Of a stretch of DNA of 64,000 nt, positions 53,025-63,070 are shown one piece after another. The DNA lies in assembly GCF_003710255.1 (NCBI RefSeq), contig NZ_RHIB01000001.1, positions 682,001 through 746,000 on the forward strand, read 5' to 3'. The notes below the pieces were generated by a model, which made no database searches, was not told the origin of the DNA, and saw only the letters and a program-made list of their open reading frames with translations. The translations under genes were made by a program, and so were the position numbers. How positions within the stretch are numbered: the first letter of the stretch is position 1; each line of letters starts with the position of its first letter. This stretch comes from Alteribacter keqinensis (GTDB lineage: Bacteria; Bacillota; Bacilli; Bacillales; Salisediminibacteriaceae).

Positions 53025-54209
53025 ATGAAAAGTAAGCGCTTTAAGAGGATTTTTGTAGTGGTAATGGATTCAGTAGGGATAGGAGAAGCCCCGGATGCCG
53101 CAAAGTTTAATGATACGGGAGCCAATACTCTCGGTCATATCGCTGAAAGAATGAACGGGTTAAATATGCCGAATATGGGAGCACTCGGCCTTTCAAATAT
53201 TAGAGAAATACCAGGAATAGAAAAAGCGGATACGCCTTCTGCGTATTACGGTCTTATGGAAGAGGCATCAAACGGAAAAGATACTATGACCGGACATTGG
53301 GAGATAATGGGCCTTCGCATTGAACAACCATTCCGCACCTTTCCCGATGGTTTTCCAAAAGAATTAATAGATGAATTGGAAGCAAAAACAGGAAGGAAAA
53401 TCGTAGGGAACAAACCAGCTTCCGGTACTGAGATTCTCGATGAATTAGGGGAGCGCCACATGAACACGGGGGATTTGATTGTTTATACCTCTGCCGATTC
53501 TGTCCTGCAAATTGCTGCCCATGAGGATATCGTTCCTTTAGAGGAGCTTTACCGCATCTGTAAGATTGCCCGTGAATTGACTCTCGATGAAAAATACATG
53601 GTAGGCCGTATCATTGCAAGACCTTTCCTTGGTAAAGCAGGGAACTGGGAACGTACTTCGAACCGTCATGATTATGCTTTAAAGCCATTCGGCAGAACGG
53701 TCATGAACGAACTGGAGGACGGCGGGTTTGACTCCATTGCAATTGGGAAAATTTCTGATATTTATGATGGAGAGGGAATTACAAAATCCCTGCGCACAAC
53801 ATCGAATATGGACGGTATGGACAAGCTTGTTCAAACAACAAAAATGGATTTCACAGGTGTCAGCTTTTTAAATCTTGTTGACTTTGATGCAAAGTTCGGT
53901 CATAGAAGAGATCCGATCGGTTACGGCGAAGCTCTCGAAGAGTATGATCAAAGGCTTCCTGAACTTCTGCAGGAGCTTAAGGAAGAGGACCTGTTAATCA
54001 TTACAGCTGACCATGGAAATGATCCGGTTCACCCGGGTACAGACCATACCAGAGAATATGTACCGCTTCTTTGCTATAACAAACGCTTCAGTAAAGGAGA
54101 GCGGCTGGACGACAGAAAAACCTTTGCTGATGTAGGAGCTACCATTGCAGATAACTTCGGTGTGAAAATGCCTGAACATGGCAAAAGCTTTTTAAATGAC
54201 TTGAAATAA
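53025..54209 (+). CDS. drm: Phosphopentomutase
   Basis: The 394-residue enzyme of the alkaline phosphatase superfamily has [14 protein letters not shown] (metal Asp), [13 protein letters not shown] (phosphorylated Thr) and TADHGNDP...[11 protein letters not shown]. It interconverts ribose (or deoxyribose) 1- and 5-phosphate, feeding nucleoside sugar into the pentose phosphate pathway. It starts a nucleoside-salvage operon with the two phosphorylases that follow (17 and 32 bp gaps). GGAGGA precedes the ATG. Confidence 0.95.
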   Translation: MKSKRFKRIFVVVMDSVGIGEAPDAAKFNDTGANTLGHIAERMNGLNMPNMGALGLSNIREIPGIEKADTPSAYYGLMEEASNGKDTMTGHWEIMGLRIEQPFRTFPDGFPKELIDELEAKTGRKIVGNKPASGTEILDELGERHMNTGDLIVYTSADSVLQIAAHEDIVPLEELYRICKIARELTLDEKYMVGRIIARPFLGKAGNWERTSNRHDYALKPFGRTVMNELEDGGFDSIAIGKISDIYDGEGITKSLRTTSNMDGMDKLVQTTKMDFTGVSFLNLVDFDAKFGHRRDPIGYGEALEEYDQRLPELLQELKEEDLLIITADHGNDPVHPGTDHTREYVPLLCYNKRFSKGERLDDRKTFADVGATIADNFGVKMPEHGKSFLNDLK

Positions 54210-54226
54210 GAGAGGACTGTGTTTTT

Positions 54227-55039
54227 ATGACTAATGCACTCATTGAAGCGAAACAATTTATTGAAGGTAAACTAACGAAAAAGCCACAAGTCGGCCTTAT
54301 TTTAGGTTCGGGTCTTGGCGTACTTGCAGATGAAATTCAAGAAGCAGTGACTGTCCCCTACAGTGATATACCAGGGTTCCCGACCTCAACTGTTGCCGGA
54401 CATAAAGGTCAGCTTGTCATCGGTACTCTGAATGGAAAAAGTGTTGTTGCCATGCAGGGCCGTTTTCATTTTTACGAAGGCTACGATATGAGCCTTGTTA
54501 CTCTTCCGGTGAGAGTGATGAAAGCCATCGGTGTTACAGACTTGATTGTGACAAATGCAGCAGGGGGGGTAAATGAATCGTATGAGCCTGGTGATCTGAT
54601 GCTCATCGAGGACCACATCAATAATTTTGGAACAAATCCATTAATTGGTCCGAATGATGAAGAAATGGGACCGAGATTTCCTGATATGAGTGAAGCTTAT
54701 ACGAAAGATCACTTATCTCTTGCCACAGAGACTGCAAAAGAGCTTGGGGTTAATGTGCAAAAGGGTGTGTATGTAGGGAATACCGGCCCTTGTTACGAAA
54801 CTCCTGCTGAAGTCCGTATGCTCCGTGCAATGGGAGGCGACGCAGTAGGAATGAGTACAGTCCCCGAAGTAATCGTTGCCCGCCACAGCGGACTTAAGGT
54901 TCTTGGGATTTCATGTATTTCCAATATGGCAGCAGGGATACTCGATCAGCCGTTGCATCACGATGAAGTGATTGAAACAACGGAAAAAGTAAAAGCAAAC
55001 TTCCTGGCCTTAGTAAAAGAAATTGTCGGTAAAATGTAG
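54227..55039 (+). CDS. punA: Purine nucleoside phosphorylase (trimeric type)
   Basis: The 270-residue enzyme has the phosphate-binding GSGLG, the MQGRFHFYEGY loop, TNAAGGVN and the purine-site segment GPCYETPAEVRMLRAMGGDAVGMSTVPE typical of trimeric PNP (PunA/PupG). It splits guanosine and inosine to base and ribose 1-phosphate, the substrate of Drm. In an operon with drm and pdp. Confidence 0.95.
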   Translation: MTNALIEAKQFIEGKLTKKPQVGLILGSGLGVLADEIQEAVTVPYSDIPGFPTSTVAGHKGQLVIGTLNGKSVVAMQGRFHFYEGYDMSLVTLPVRVMKAIGVTDLIVTNAAGGVNESYEPGDLMLIEDHINNFGTNPLIGPNDEEMGPRFPDMSEAYTKDHLSLATETAKELGVNVQKGVYVGNTGPCYETPAEVRMLRAMGGDAVGMSTVPEVIVARHSGLKVLGISCISNMAAGILDQPLHHDEVIETTEKVKANFLALVKEIVGKM

Positions 55040-55071
55040 AATTTCTAATGATATGAGGATGGTGGCTTACT

Positions 55072-56376
55072 ATGAGAATGGTTGATTTAATAGAGAAAAA
55101 GCGTGATGGTCATGAACTGACACAAGAGGAAATCACCTTCATTATTGACGGTTATGTAAAAGATGACATTCCAGATTACCAAATGAGCGCCTTTTCCATG
55201 GCTGTTTTTTTCAGAGGTATGACTGATGAGGAGAGTGCGTTCCTCACAGACGCTATTGTTCATTCCGGTGAGACCATTGACCTCTCAGCCATTGATGGAA
55301 TTAAAGTGGATAAACACAGCACCGGTGGTGTAGGGGATACGACTACACTTGTCCTGGCACCTCTTGTCGCCAGTGTTGGTGTACCGGTGGCGAAAATGAG
55401 TGGACGGGGTCTGGGTCATACCGGTGGCACCATTGATAAACTGGAAGCCATCCCAGGGTTCAGTGTTGAGATTACAAACGATACGTTTATTGACCTGGTA
55501 AACAGGAATAAAGTAGCCGTAATCGGACAGACAGCAGATTTAACGCCTGCTGACAAAAAACTTTATTCCCTGCGTGATGTAACAGCAACGGTAAATTCGA
55601 TTCCTCTTATTGCAAGTTCTATTATGAGTAAAAAGCTTGCTTCAGGTGCGGATGCAATCGTGCTGGATGTTAAGACGGGTTCAGGTGCCTTTATGAAAAA
55701 GCTGGACGATGCAAAAGAGCTTGCGAGAACGATGGTGAAAATCGGAAACGACCTGGGGCGCAGCACGTCCGCTGTCATTTCTGATATGAGCCAGCCTCTT
55801 GGACAAGCAATCGGAAATGCACTTGAGGTTAAAGAAGCAATTCTGACACTGAAAGGCGAGGGTCCGAAAGACCTGACCGACCTTTGTCTTGCACTTGGAA
55901 GTCATATGGTTGTCCTGGCAGGGAAAGCAAAAGACGATGAGGAAGCAAAGGAGATGCTTAAAGGTGCTATTAAAGACGGCTCTGCCCTGGAACACTTTAA
56001 GCTCTTTGCCAAGTCCCAGCATGGGGACCCTGAAGTGATTGCCGACCCGGATAAGCTTCCAAAAGCGAATTTCATTTTTGATGTAAAAGCAAAGGCAGAC
56101 GGTATTGTTTCTGCCATTACCGCGGATAAAATCGGAACCGCTGCTATGATTCTCGGAGCGGGACGGGCAACGAAAACATCTGAGATTGACCTGGCTGTGG
56201 GTCTCGTTCTCAACAAAAAGATCGGAGACCATGTTACAAAAGGAGAGTCTCTTGTAACCATTCACAGCAATCAGGAAAATGTGGACGATTGTATGAACCG
56301 GATTTATGAATCATATACCATTTCAACTGATGAAGTAAGTGCACCTCCACTTATTTATGACGTGATAAAAAAATAG
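55072..56376 (+). CDS. pdp: Pyrimidine-nucleoside phosphorylase
   Basis: The 434-residue protein has the thymidine/pyrimidine phosphorylase signature: [18 protein letters not shown] for phosphate and [21 protein letters not shown] for the sugar and base, and a C-terminal lipoyl-like domain. It phosphorolyses uridine and thymidine. In B. subtilis pdp is in a different operon (with nupC and dra), while here it completes a drm-punA-pdp unit covering purines and pyrimidines. Confidence 0.95.
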   Translation: MRMVDLIEKKRDGHELTQEEITFIIDGYVKDDIPDYQMSAFSMAVFFRGMTDEESAFLTDAIVHSGETIDLSAIDGIKVDKHSTGGVGDTTTLVLAPLVASVGVPVAKMSGRGLGHTGGTIDKLEAIPGFSVEITNDTFIDLVNRNKVAVIGQTADLTPADKKLYSLRDVTATVNSIPLIASSIMSKKLASGADAIVLDVKTGSGAFMKKLDDAKELARTMVKIGNDLGRSTSAVISDMSQPLGQAIGNALEVKEAILTLKGEGPKDLTDLCLALGSHMVVLAGKAKDDEEAKEMLKGAIKDGSALEHFKLFAKSQHGDPEVIADPDKLPKANFIFDVKAKADGIVSAITADKIGTAAMILGAGRATKTSEIDLAVGLVLNKKIGDHVTKGESLVTIHSNQENVDDCMNRIYESYTISTDEVSAPPLIYDVIKK

Positions 56377-56404
56377 GCTGCTCTGAAAAAGAAATCAAAC
56401 CCAA

Positions 56405-56522
56405 CTTCATTGAACGGAATACGCTCCCTTTCCGCTGGGGCGCCGGTGCAAAGAAAGCACCCCTGAAATCTGGATGCTTGCCGGCACCGCCGCGGAAAGC
56501 AAAGGGAACGCAGGCTGCATCC
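56405..56522. repeat. Dispersed repeat family R2, uninterrupted copy
   Basis: Contains CATTGAACGGAATACGCTCC, GGGGCGCCGGTGC / GCCGGCACCGCCGCGGAAAG and AAGGGAACGCAGGCTGCATCC. Right half matches the copies at 6799-7206 and 50627-50802; the left end matches 14457-14655 in inverse orientation. The rest of the gap (56523-56798) shows a weak hairpin (AAAGTCTGCCGGCG / TGGCAGACTTTTTC, 56598-56630) that can end the pdp transcript. Confidence 0.55.
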
Positions 56523-56597
56523 GCACTTTTTGTACTCTAAAGGCAGTAAAAATAGCAACAATCTGCGCGAAAAAAAGCTAAAAAATAAGAACATCAA

Positions 56598-56634
56598 AGT
56601 CTGCCGGCGTTTATGGCAGACTTTTTCTTTTCTT
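56598..56634 (+). terminator. Likely terminator after the nucleoside-salvage operon
   Basis: AAAGTCTGCC pairs with GGCAGACTTT over a GGCGTTTAT loop, and is followed by TTCTTTTC. It is more than 200 bp after the pdp stop, beyond the R2 repeat. Confidence 0.6.
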
Positions 56635-56798
56635 TGGCTGGTGAAGGGCATTCTCAACCTTTTATCGATTATCTTAGCTTCGTTGAGAAATGAGAGGATA
56701 AAGATAACCTGGCAAAAAAAGACCACATGTTCTTTTAATACGCCATTACCTGCACCTTTTTAGAATCGTAAAGTACGAAGGCTTCTTCTGCGTTTAAA

Positions 56799-56828
56799 GT
56801 ATAAAGCAGGGTAACTGGGGCAGAATGG
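56799..56828 (+). promoter_or_regulatory. Candidate SigF promoter of dacF
   Basis: GTATA (perfect GYWTA), 15 bp, GGGCAGAATG (8 of 10 positions of GGNRANAMTW). dacF is a known SigF target in B. subtilis, and the distance of about 75 bp to the ATG is acceptable. Confidence 0.55.
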
Positions 56829-56901
56829 TAAAGAAAATGTGGTGTCTCTCTTTTCTGTATGGGAGCGCCTTCATTCGTACAGAACACTTTGGAGGGATAT
56901 C

Positions 56902-58083
56902 ATGATGAAACAAAGTTTAAGGATTTTACTTGCATTAATTATTCTGATGGCATTAATGACAAGCATAATGACTCCTGCCTCTGCCCGTGAAGGTGGCGTA
57001 AAACTTGCTGATGATGCCAGCTCGGCAATCTTAATTGAGCGAGATACAGGAAAAATAATGTTTGAAAAAAACAGTAATGAAAAACTCCCCCCTGCTTCCA
57101 TGACGAAGATTATGACGATGCTTCTTATTATGGAAGCAATCGATAATGGGAAGATAACGTTAGATGAAAAAGTCCGCACAAGTGAACGTGCTGCATCAAT
57201 GGGCGGATCCCAAATTTTTCTGGAGCCGGGTGAAGAAATGACCGTTGATGAAATGCTGAAAGGCATTGCCATCGCTTCAGGGAATGATGCTTCTGTAGCC
57301 ATGGCTGAACACCTTGCAGGTTCTGAGGACGAGTTTGTAAACATGATGAATGACAAAGCAAAAGAACTGGGATTAAAGGATACAAACTTTGTGAATTCAA
57401 ACGGGTTACCGGTAGCAGACCACTACACTACGGCACATGACATGGCTATGATGTCCCGGGAACTTCTGAAATACGAATCAATTACCGATTATACAAGCCT
57501 TTATGAAGATTACCTCCGAGCAGACAGCGATAAAAAATTCTGGCTCGTAAATACAAATAAGCTTGTAAAATTTTATCCTGGTGTTGACGGCCTTAAAACA
57601 GGATTTACAAGAGAGGCAAAATACTGTCTTACCGCCACCGCGAATAAAAAGGATATGCGGGTAATTGCTGTTGTGATGGGGGCTTCGACACCTAAAGACA
57701 GGAACCGTCAGGTTACAGAGATGCTTGATTATGCATACAGTCAGTACCAGGTGCATAAGCAGTATGACCGGGGAACGGTCATTGCCCAGGTAAAAGTAAA
57801 TAAAGGCGCAAAAAATAAAGTAGATGCTGTAACCGCTGAGAATGTATCCATGCTTACAAAAAAAGGAGAGTCCCTTGAAGGTGCAACTGAAGAGGTCGTC
57901 TGGAATGAAGATGTGAAAGCGCCATTAAAAGAAGGACAAACCGTAGGAACGCTGAAGGTAAAACTGGACGAAAAAGTACTTTCGGAAGTCTCTCTTGTAC
58001 TTTCAGAAGATGTAGATGAAGCTTCTTTATGGCAGTTTATAAAACGGACAGCATCTATTATGGGTGGAAAAAGAGAGTCATGA
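56902..58083 (+). CDS. dacF: D-alanyl-D-alanine carboxypeptidase DacF
   Basis: The 393-residue precursor has a signal peptide (1-28, ending in ASA), the serine peptidase motifs SMTK (Ser66, Lys69), SGN and KTG, and a C-terminal beta domain (about 290-365) with a last amphipathic helix for membrane attachment. It trims peptidoglycan stem peptides and, in sporulation, tunes cortex cross-linking. Start at MMKQS because GGAGGG lies before it; the upstream frame to 56839 overlaps the promoter region. In B. subtilis dacF is co-transcribed late with spoIIA. Confidence 0.92.
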   Translation: MMKQSLRILLALIILMALMTSIMTPASAREGGVKLADDASSAILIERDTGKIMFEKNSNEKLPPASMTKIMTMLLIMEAIDNGKITLDEKVRTSERAASMGGSQIFLEPGEEMTVDEMLKGIAIASGNDASVAMAEHLAGSEDEFVNMMNDKAKELGLKDTNFVNSNGLPVADHYTTAHDMAMMSRELLKYESITDYTSLYEDYLRADSDKKFWLVNTNKLVKFYPGVDGLKTGFTREAKYCLTATANKKDMRVIAVVMGASTPKDRNRQVTEMLDYAYSQYQVHKQYDRGTVIAQVKVNKGAKNKVDAVTAENVSMLTKKGESLEGATEEVVWNEDVKAPLKEGQTVGTLKVKLDEKVLSEVSLVLSEDVDEASLWQFIKRTASIMGGKRES

Positions 58084-58105
58084 TTGGTCGTTAATTTAAA
58101 TACTT

Positions 58106-58112
58106 TGACGAA
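58106..58112 (+). promoter_or_regulatory. 0A box (Spo0A-P binding site) upstream of spoIIA
   Basis: TGACGAA fits TGNCGAA and lies about 23 bp upstream of the SigH -35, as expected for Spo0A activation of spoIIA. Confidence 0.5.
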
Positions 58113-58134
58113 GTTGCACTAGTTTTGTTTCTGT

Positions 58135-58164
58135 GAAGGATTACAGGAATATAAGATCGAAATT
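58135..58164 (+). promoter_or_regulatory. SigH promoter of the spoIIA operon
   Basis: GAAGGATTA matches RNAGGAWWW fully, then 12 bp, then ATCGAAATT matches RNNGAATWW at 8 of 9 positions. The spoIIAA start codon is about 75 bp downstream. Confidence 0.75.
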
Positions 58165-58239
58165 CCCTTTACGTGTATTCCGAGAGATGCAAGCCTTAAT
58201 GCGGAATTCATAAACCTTAAGGCAAGGAGTGGAGGGGCA

Positions 58240-58593
58240 GTGAGCTTACTGATTGATTTAGAAAAAAAGGAAAATGTCCTTTGTGTAAGACTGGAAGGTG
58301 AGCTTGATCATCATACAGCAAAAAAGCTAAAGGAACGGGTTGACCAGGCTATGAAAGAACATCACCTGACACACATGCTGTTAAATTTAGAACAGTTAAC
58401 TTTCATGGACAGTTCCGGGCTTGGCGTCATTCTGGGCAGGTATAAGTTCATTCAGACATTGGGAGGAGAAATGGTTGTATGTTCTATCTCTCCGCAGATT
58501 AAACGATTGTTTGACATGTCCGGACTGTTTAAAATCATACGGTTGGAAACTGACGAGGATCGTGCATTATCCATGCTGGGGGTGGCGTCATGA
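58240..58593 (+). CDS. spoIIAA: Anti-sigma-F factor antagonist SpoIIAA
   Basis: The 117-residue STAS protein has [11 protein letters not shown] with the phosphorylated Ser58. SpoIIAB phosphorylates it and SpoIIE dephosphorylates it; the unphosphorylated form frees SigF from SpoIIAB in the forespore. Start is GTG at 58240 with GGAGG 6 bases ahead. Four-base overlap with spoIIAB. Confidence 0.95.
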   Translation: MSLLIDLEKKENVLCVRLEGELDHHTAKKLKERVDQAMKEHHLTHMLLNLEQLTFMDSSGLGVILGRYKFIQTLGGEMVVCSISPQIKRLFDMSGLFKIIRLETDEDRALSMLGVAS

Positions 58594-59030
58594 AAAACAT
58601 CATGAAGTTGGCATTTAGTGCAATCAGTGAAAATGAATCCTTTGCGAGGGTGGCAGTCGGAGCCTTTATTGCGAAGCTCGATCCGACTATGGATGAGCTT
58701 ACTGAAATTAAAACCGTCGTCAGTGAGGCGGTAACGAATGCGATTATTCACGGTTATCCCAATGAAGATAATGGAATGGTAAAAATTGAAGCAGAGCTCA
58801 CTGATGACACTGTCCGCATTATGATTCAGGACGAAGGTGTGGGAATGAGTAATGTTGAGGAAGCAAGACAGCCTCTTTACACATCAAAGCCTGAACTTGA
58901 ACGAAGCGGCATGGGCTTTACGATTATGGAGAATTTTATGGACGATGTAGAAATCCGTTCAGAGCCGATGGTCGGTACTACGGTACGTCTCACAAAGCGC
59001 CTTTCTAAACAAAAGGCCATGTGTAATTAG
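58590..59030 (+). CDS. spoIIAB: Anti-sigma-F factor / serine kinase SpoIIAB
   Basis: The 146-residue GHKL kinase shows the N box [15 protein letters not shown]1 box DEGVGM and G2 box SGMGFTIME. It binds SigF with ATP or phosphorylates SpoIIAA. Coupled to spoIIAA by overlap, 9 bp before sigF. Confidence 0.95.
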   Translation: MKNIMKLAFSAISENESFARVAVGAFIAKLDPTMDELTEIKTVVSEAVTNAIIHGYPNEDNGMVKIEAELTDDTVRIMIQDEGVGMSNVEEARQPLYTSKPELERSGMGFTIMENFMDDVEIRSEPMVGTTVRLTKRLSKQKAMCN

Positions 59031-59039
59031 GGGTATGCT

Positions 59040-59795
59040 ATGGAAGTAAATGTTAAACAAAAGAAAGAGGTGTATCTGAAGGACGAGGAGCTGAAGCGCC
59101 TTATCGCTGAAGCACAAGAGGGAAACCAACAATCAAGAGATCGCATCGTGAGTTCCAATACCCGCCTCGTCTGGTCGGTAGTGCAGCGGTTTTTAAACCG
59201 CGGATATGAACCGGATGACTTGTTTCAGATAGGCTGTATCGGTCTGATCAAATCCGTAGACAAATTTGATCTGAGTTACGATGTGAAGTTTTCGACTTAT
59301 GCAGTACCAATGATTATTGGTGAAATTCAGCGTTTCCTAAGGGATGACGGAACTGTTAAAGTAAGTCGTTCAATTAAGGAAAGCGCTAATAAAATCCGGA
59401 AAATGAAAGAAGAGCTTACAAAAACACTAGGACGGGTTCCTACCGTCAACGAAATTGCAAAGAGTCTTGATATGTCTCCTGAGGATGTTGTGTTTGCACA
59501 GGAAGCAAGCAGGAATCTGACATCGATTCACGAGACTGTCTATGAAAATGACGGCGATCCTATTACGCTCCTTGATCAAATATCAGACCAGAACGAAGGA
59601 AAGTGGTTTGATAAAATTGCATTAAAGGACGTAATCGAAAAGCTGGAAGAACGGGAAAGGCTCATTGTTTATCTGAGATATTATAAGGACCAGACGCAGT
59701 CTGAAGTTGCTGAGCGCCTGGGTATCTCACAGGTTCAGGTATCAAGGCTTGAAAAGAAAATATTAAAGCAATTAAAAGACCAACTGGGTGATTAA
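59040..59795 (+). CDS. sigF: RNA polymerase sigma factor SigF
   Basis: The 251-residue sigma factor has region 2 (GNQQSRDRIVSSNTRLVWSVV, DLFQIGCIGLIKSVDKFD, FSTYAVPMIIGEIQRFLRDD), region 3 (LGRVPTVNEIAKSLDMSPEDV) and region 4 (YYKDQTQSEVAERLGISQVQVSRLEKK). First forespore-specific sigma factor; position after spoIIAB rules out SigG or SigB. A terminator overlaps its stop. Confidence 0.96.
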   Translation: MEVNVKQKKEVYLKDEELKRLIAEAQEGNQQSRDRIVSSNTRLVWSVVQRFLNRGYEPDDLFQIGCIGLIKSVDKFDLSYDVKFSTYAVPMIIGEIQRFLRDDGTVKVSRSIKESANKIRKMKEELTKTLGRVPTVNEIAKSLDMSPEDVVFAQEASRNLTSIHETVYENDGDPITLLDQISDQNEGKWFDKIALKDVIEKLEERERLIVYLRYYKDQTQSEVAERLGISQVQVSRLEKKILKQLKDQLGD

Positions 59796-59811
59796 ACTCA
59801 GTTGGTTTTTT
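59780..59811 (+). terminator. Terminator of the spoIIA operon
   Basis: CCAACTG pairs with CAGTTGG and is followed by six T; the sigF stop codon lies in the loop. Confidence 0.8.
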
Positions 59812-60097
59812 GTGGTGCGTTCTCGCATATCCTGGCTTTTTATTCTTGAAAAGGATGATGGATTATGGACGAGGCGTGTGGCGTAATCTAAACGTAGAAT
59901 ATTAGTCGTTAATTGTAGAAAAGGTCGCTGTAAGTGCAAAATTTAGTGAATTAATTGTAGAAGTGAATGGTGTAAATGTAAATATGCGGGGCAGCACCTG
60001 GGGAAAGTCATACAAGCGGGTTTTGGATCTCATCGTTTCCCATCACCCAGTTGAATCCCGCCTTTCTATAAAGTGTGAGACGTGTCAGGCATGAAAT
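59812..60097. other. Intergenic stretch between sigF and spoVAA
   Basis: About 290 bp without a gene. GTGTAAATGTAAATATG and other short A+T-rich repeats are seen but no clear element until the SigG promoter at 60098. Confidence 0.4.
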
Positions 60098-60127
60098 GCA
60101 TGATCCGGATTCTTTTATCTCATACTA
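60098..60127 (+). promoter_or_regulatory. SigG promoter of the spoVA operon
   Basis: GCATG, 18 bp, CATACTA matches the SigG pattern GHATR-N18-CATNNTA at all positions. It lies about 32 bp before the spoVAA ATG, matching forespore-specific expression of spoVA. Confidence 0.75.
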
Positions 60128-60159
60128 AGATAAACAAAGTGAAAGAGAGGGTGGGGTAA

Positions 60160-60786
60160 ATGGACGAGAGAGTCTATATACGGTTAAAAGCACGTGTAAG
60201 AGCCCCAAAGCCCGAGACTCTTATGTTAAAAGATATAGCCCAGCTCATTGCAGATGAACAGATGCTCAGGAATCTTGAGATTATCCCTGTAAATAAGGCT
60301 GTGGAAAAAGATCAGGAGAGTCCTATCGTCATTGATTCCATGAAAATTGTAGAACTGATACTGAGTGCGTGCCCAAACGCTGATGTTCAAGTAGTGGGGC
60401 CAGTCCAGACCATCGTCTGGCATGATGTAAAAAAACAACCGATGAAGCCTCTTATGTTCAGTCTGGTCTGGTTTCTGCTGTTTGTAGGATCAGCACTGGC
60501 AATTATGAATTTTCATGAAGATGTAAGTATGTCAGGTGTTCATAAAAAACTTTACAGAGTGATTACAGGTACAGAAGTGGATCATCCATTGTGGCTTCAG
60601 ATTCCGTATTCCTTTGGACTGGGGCTGGGAATGATCCTGTTTTTTAACCATTTGTTCCGTAAGCGCATCAACGATGAGCCAAGCCCGCTGGAGATGGAAA
60701 TGTTTAATTATGAGGACAACATTGACCGCTATGTAGCTCTGAATCACCGCCGTGAAGACAAGAGGAAACAGGAGAATAAAAAGTGA
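60160..60786 (+). CDS. spoVAA: Stage V sporulation protein AA
   Basis: The 208-residue protein has a soluble N-terminal part (1-95: VYIRLKARVRAPKPETLMLKDIAQL) and two membrane helices (about 102-120 and 148-165). It is part of the SpoVA inner-membrane complex that moves dipicolinic acid into the developing spore and out in germination. Its stop overlaps the GTG of spoVAB by four bases. Confidence 0.9.
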   Translation: MDERVYIRLKARVRAPKPETLMLKDIAQLIADEQMLRNLEIIPVNKAVEKDQESPIVIDSMKIVELILSACPNADVQVVGPVQTIVWHDVKKQPMKPLMFSLVWFLLFVGSALAIMNFHEDVSMSGVHKKLYRVITGTEVDHPLWLQIPYSFGLGLGMILFFNHLFRKRINDEPSPLEMEMFNYEDNIDRYVALNHRREDKRKQENKK

Positions 60787-61205
60787 TTGACCCGATTGTT
60801 ACAATTCTTGTCGGTCTTGCAGGGGGGATTGCTGTCGGGAGTGGTCTTGTGGCTTTCCTGACAGTTCTCGGTATCATTCCGCGACTTGCCCAGCTGACAA
60901 ATACAAGCAGGCTTGTTACCAAGTACGAAAGTGCTGTCATCATAGGAGCGCTCAGCGGTGCATGGATGAGTCTCGGTGACCCCGGACTGAGTCTGCTTCC
61001 GGCTGTGGCATCTCCGGTAGGCCTCGCAGCGGGGATGTTTGTAGGACTTCTTGCAGCAGCGCTTACAGAGGTTCTGAATGTATTCCCGATTCTGGCAAAA
61101 AGAGTGGGGGTGGCAGAGAGGATATCATGGTTGCTTTTTGCTATTGTCCTTGGCAAAATAACGGGCTCTCTGTTTCACTGGTTATACTTTTATCCTATGA
61201 GGTGA
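60783..61205 (+). CDS. spoVAB: Stage V sporulation protein AB
   Basis: The 140-residue protein is nearly all membrane helices (about four), with IVTILVGLAGGIAVGSGLVAFLTVLGIIPRL at its start. Member of the SpoVA dipicolinate channel. Starts with GTG, translationally coupled to spoVAA. Confidence 0.9.
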   Translation: MIDPIVTILVGLAGGIAVGSGLVAFLTVLGIIPRLAQLTNTSRLVTKYESAVIIGALSGAWMSLGDPGLSLLPAVASPVGLAAGMFVGLLAAALTEVLNVFPILAKRVGVAERISWLLFAIVLGKITGSLFHWLYFYPMR

Positions 61206-61211
61206 TGGTTC

Positions 61212-61676
61212 ATGAAATCGGCTGAACAAATAAGAAAAGACCGTTTCGAAGAACGGAGAAAGAAGCTCATCTCAAAGACAACATGGATAAAAAACTGCCT
61301 GATTGCATTTGCTGTCGGAGGAATCCTTGCTGCTTTTGGTCAATGGCTGTTTAACCGGTATATCGTGTGGTTCGGTCTGACAGAAAGAGAAGCGGTTAAC
61401 CCAGTCCTGGCTACATTTATTTTTCTTTCCTGTTTACTTACGGGGATTGGTATTTTTGACAAGCTGAGTGAAAAATGGGGAGCAGGCCTTATTGTTCCGG
61501 TAACAGGTTTTGCAAATTCAGTTACAAGCAGTGGAATGGAATCGAGAGCAGAAGGAATCGTATTCGGTGTTACAGGCAATATGTTCCGCATTGCAGGAGT
61601 CGTGCTTGTATTTGGTGTTGTTTCTGCGTATCTTGTTTCCTTCATAAGAGTTCTGATTGAAACGCTAATTCGTTAA
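61212..61676 (+). CDS. spoVAC: Stage V sporulation protein AC
   Basis: The 154-residue protein has a charged N-terminus (1-28) and four membrane helices, with the conserved GFANSVTSSGMESRAEGIVFGVTGNMF segment. SpoVAC is reported to act as a mechanosensitive channel of the spore inner membrane. Six bp after spoVAB. Confidence 0.93.
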   Translation: MKSAEQIRKDRFEERRKKLISKTTWIKNCLIAFAVGGILAAFGQWLFNRYIVWFGLTEREAVNPVLATFIFLSCLLTGIGIFDKLSEKWGAGLIVPVTGFANSVTSSGMESRAEGIVFGVTGNMFRIAGVVLVFGVVSAYLVSFIRVLIETLIR

Positions 61677-61689
61677 CGGGGGAATCAAA

Positions 61690-62706
61690 GTGAAAGACAT
61701 TAAACAGACCTGGGTATTTGACAGCCCCGTATATATTGAATCCTGCGCAAGTGTATCGGGGCCTATGGAAAAATCAGGTCCTGTCGGCCGTTTTCTTGAT
61801 AAGTCCTTTGAAGATTTGTACTGCGGCGAAAGTACCTGGGAAAAAGCTGAAAGAGCGTTGATGAAAGAAGCAGTATCACTCTGTCTGAGTAAAGAAAGTA
61901 TACAGAAAGAAGAAGTGGGGCTGTTTATTGCCGGGGACCTGCTCAACCAAAACGTAACAAGCCATTACACAGCACGTGAATATCCGTGGCCGTATTTAGG
62001 CATGTTCAGTGCCTGTGCAACGTCAATGGAAGGGATCGCGATTGCATCTATGTGTGTACATTCTGGAATGGTCCAAAGAAGTCTTACTGCAGTTTCCAGC
62101 CATTATGGTGCAGTGGAGAGGCAGTTCAGACTGCCTTTGGAACATGTGAAGCAACGGCCGAAAACCGCTATGAGAACGGTGACCGGAGCAGGTGCTGCTG
62201 TTATATCGGGGAAGAAGAGTCCGATTGCTGTCCGTTCTGTAACCATTGGCAAAGTAGTGGACTGGGGATTGAGAGATCCTCTTGACATGGGTCAGGCAAT
62301 GGCACCTGCTGCTTTCGACACATTAAAAAAACATTTAAACGATACAGGAAAGACTGAAGAAGACTACGATCTTATCATTACGGGAGATCTTAGTATGTTC
62401 GGCTCCCGGCAGTTCCTTGAGTTGTGCGAAGAGGATGGACTGTACATAACAGACCGGTATCTGGATGGCGGGAATACGGTATACGGGTATCATCCTGAAG
62501 GATATGCGGGAGGAAGCGGCGCCGGTTGCAGCGCTCTTGTTCTTTACGGATACGTGTTCAGGAGGATGCGTAAGGAACATTGGAAAAAAGTGCTCTGTAT
62601 AGCAACAGGAGCGTTGTTTAACCCTTTAACGATAAGACAGAAAGAAACGATCCCCTGTATTGCTCATGCAGTGGAGTTTGAACTGACAGCCGGTTTGGAG
62701 GAATAA
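61690..62706 (+). CDS. spoVAD: Stage V sporulation protein AD
   Basis: The 338-residue soluble, thiolase-fold protein has [42 protein letters not shown] and [18 protein letters not shown]. It binds dipicolinic acid and delivers it to the SpoVA membrane proteins. GGGGGAATC lies before the start. Length is typical. Confidence 0.95.
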   Translation: MKDIKQTWVFDSPVYIESCASVSGPMEKSGPVGRFLDKSFEDLYCGESTWEKAERALMKEAVSLCLSKESIQKEEVGLFIAGDLLNQNVTSHYTAREYPWPYLGMFSACATSMEGIAIASMCVHSGMVQRSLTAVSSHYGAVERQFRLPLEHVKQRPKTAMRTVTGAGAAVISGKKSPIAVRSVTIGKVVDWGLRDPLDMGQAMAPAAFDTLKKHLNDTGKTEEDYDLIITGDLSMFGSRQFLELCEEDGLYITDRYLDGGNTVYGYHPEGYAGGSGAGCSALVLYGYVFRRMRKEHWKKVLCIATGALFNPLTIRQKETIPCIAHAVEFELTAGLEE

Positions 62707-62711
62707 TACTT

Positions 62712-63062
62712 ATGGAGTACGTCTTCGCATTTTTAGTCGGAGGATTCTTTTGTCTTACTGGTCAGCTATTTATGGATATTGGCAAATGGTCCCCGGCTCA
62801 CATTATGGGCGGATTCGTTGTGGGCGGGGCGCTAATGGACGGGTTTCATTTATATGATAAGCTGATTGACTTAGCTGGCATGGGTGCTATTCTCCCAATT
62901 TCAAGCTTTGGACATTTCCTTGTTCACGGGGCAATGACAGAAGCAGAAAGATACGGATTTTTAGGAATAGGGATGGGTATTTTTGAAGTAACGTCTGCAG
63001 GTGTATCTACAGCCATATTGTTTGGTTTTCTTGCGAGTATCATCTTCAAGCCGAAGGGGTGA
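62712..63062 (+). CDS. spoVAEB: Stage V sporulation protein AE, membrane form (SpoVAEB)
   Basis: The 116-residue protein has three to four membrane helices and the [30 protein letters not shown] segment typical of SpoVAE(b). Component of the dipicolinate channel. Six bp after spoVAD. Confidence 0.92.
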   Translation: MEYVFAFLVGGFFCLTGQLFMDIGKWSPAHIMGGFVVGGALMDGFHLYDKLIDLAGMGAILPISSFGHFLVHGAMTEAERYGFLGIGMGIFEVTSAGVSTAILFGFLASIIFKPKG

Positions 63063-63070
63063 CTGTCAGG

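Noticed and set aside
55681-56265. 194-codon antisense ORF opposite pdp
   Set aside because: It is the mirror of a conserved enzyme gene, without ribosome site or family resemblance.
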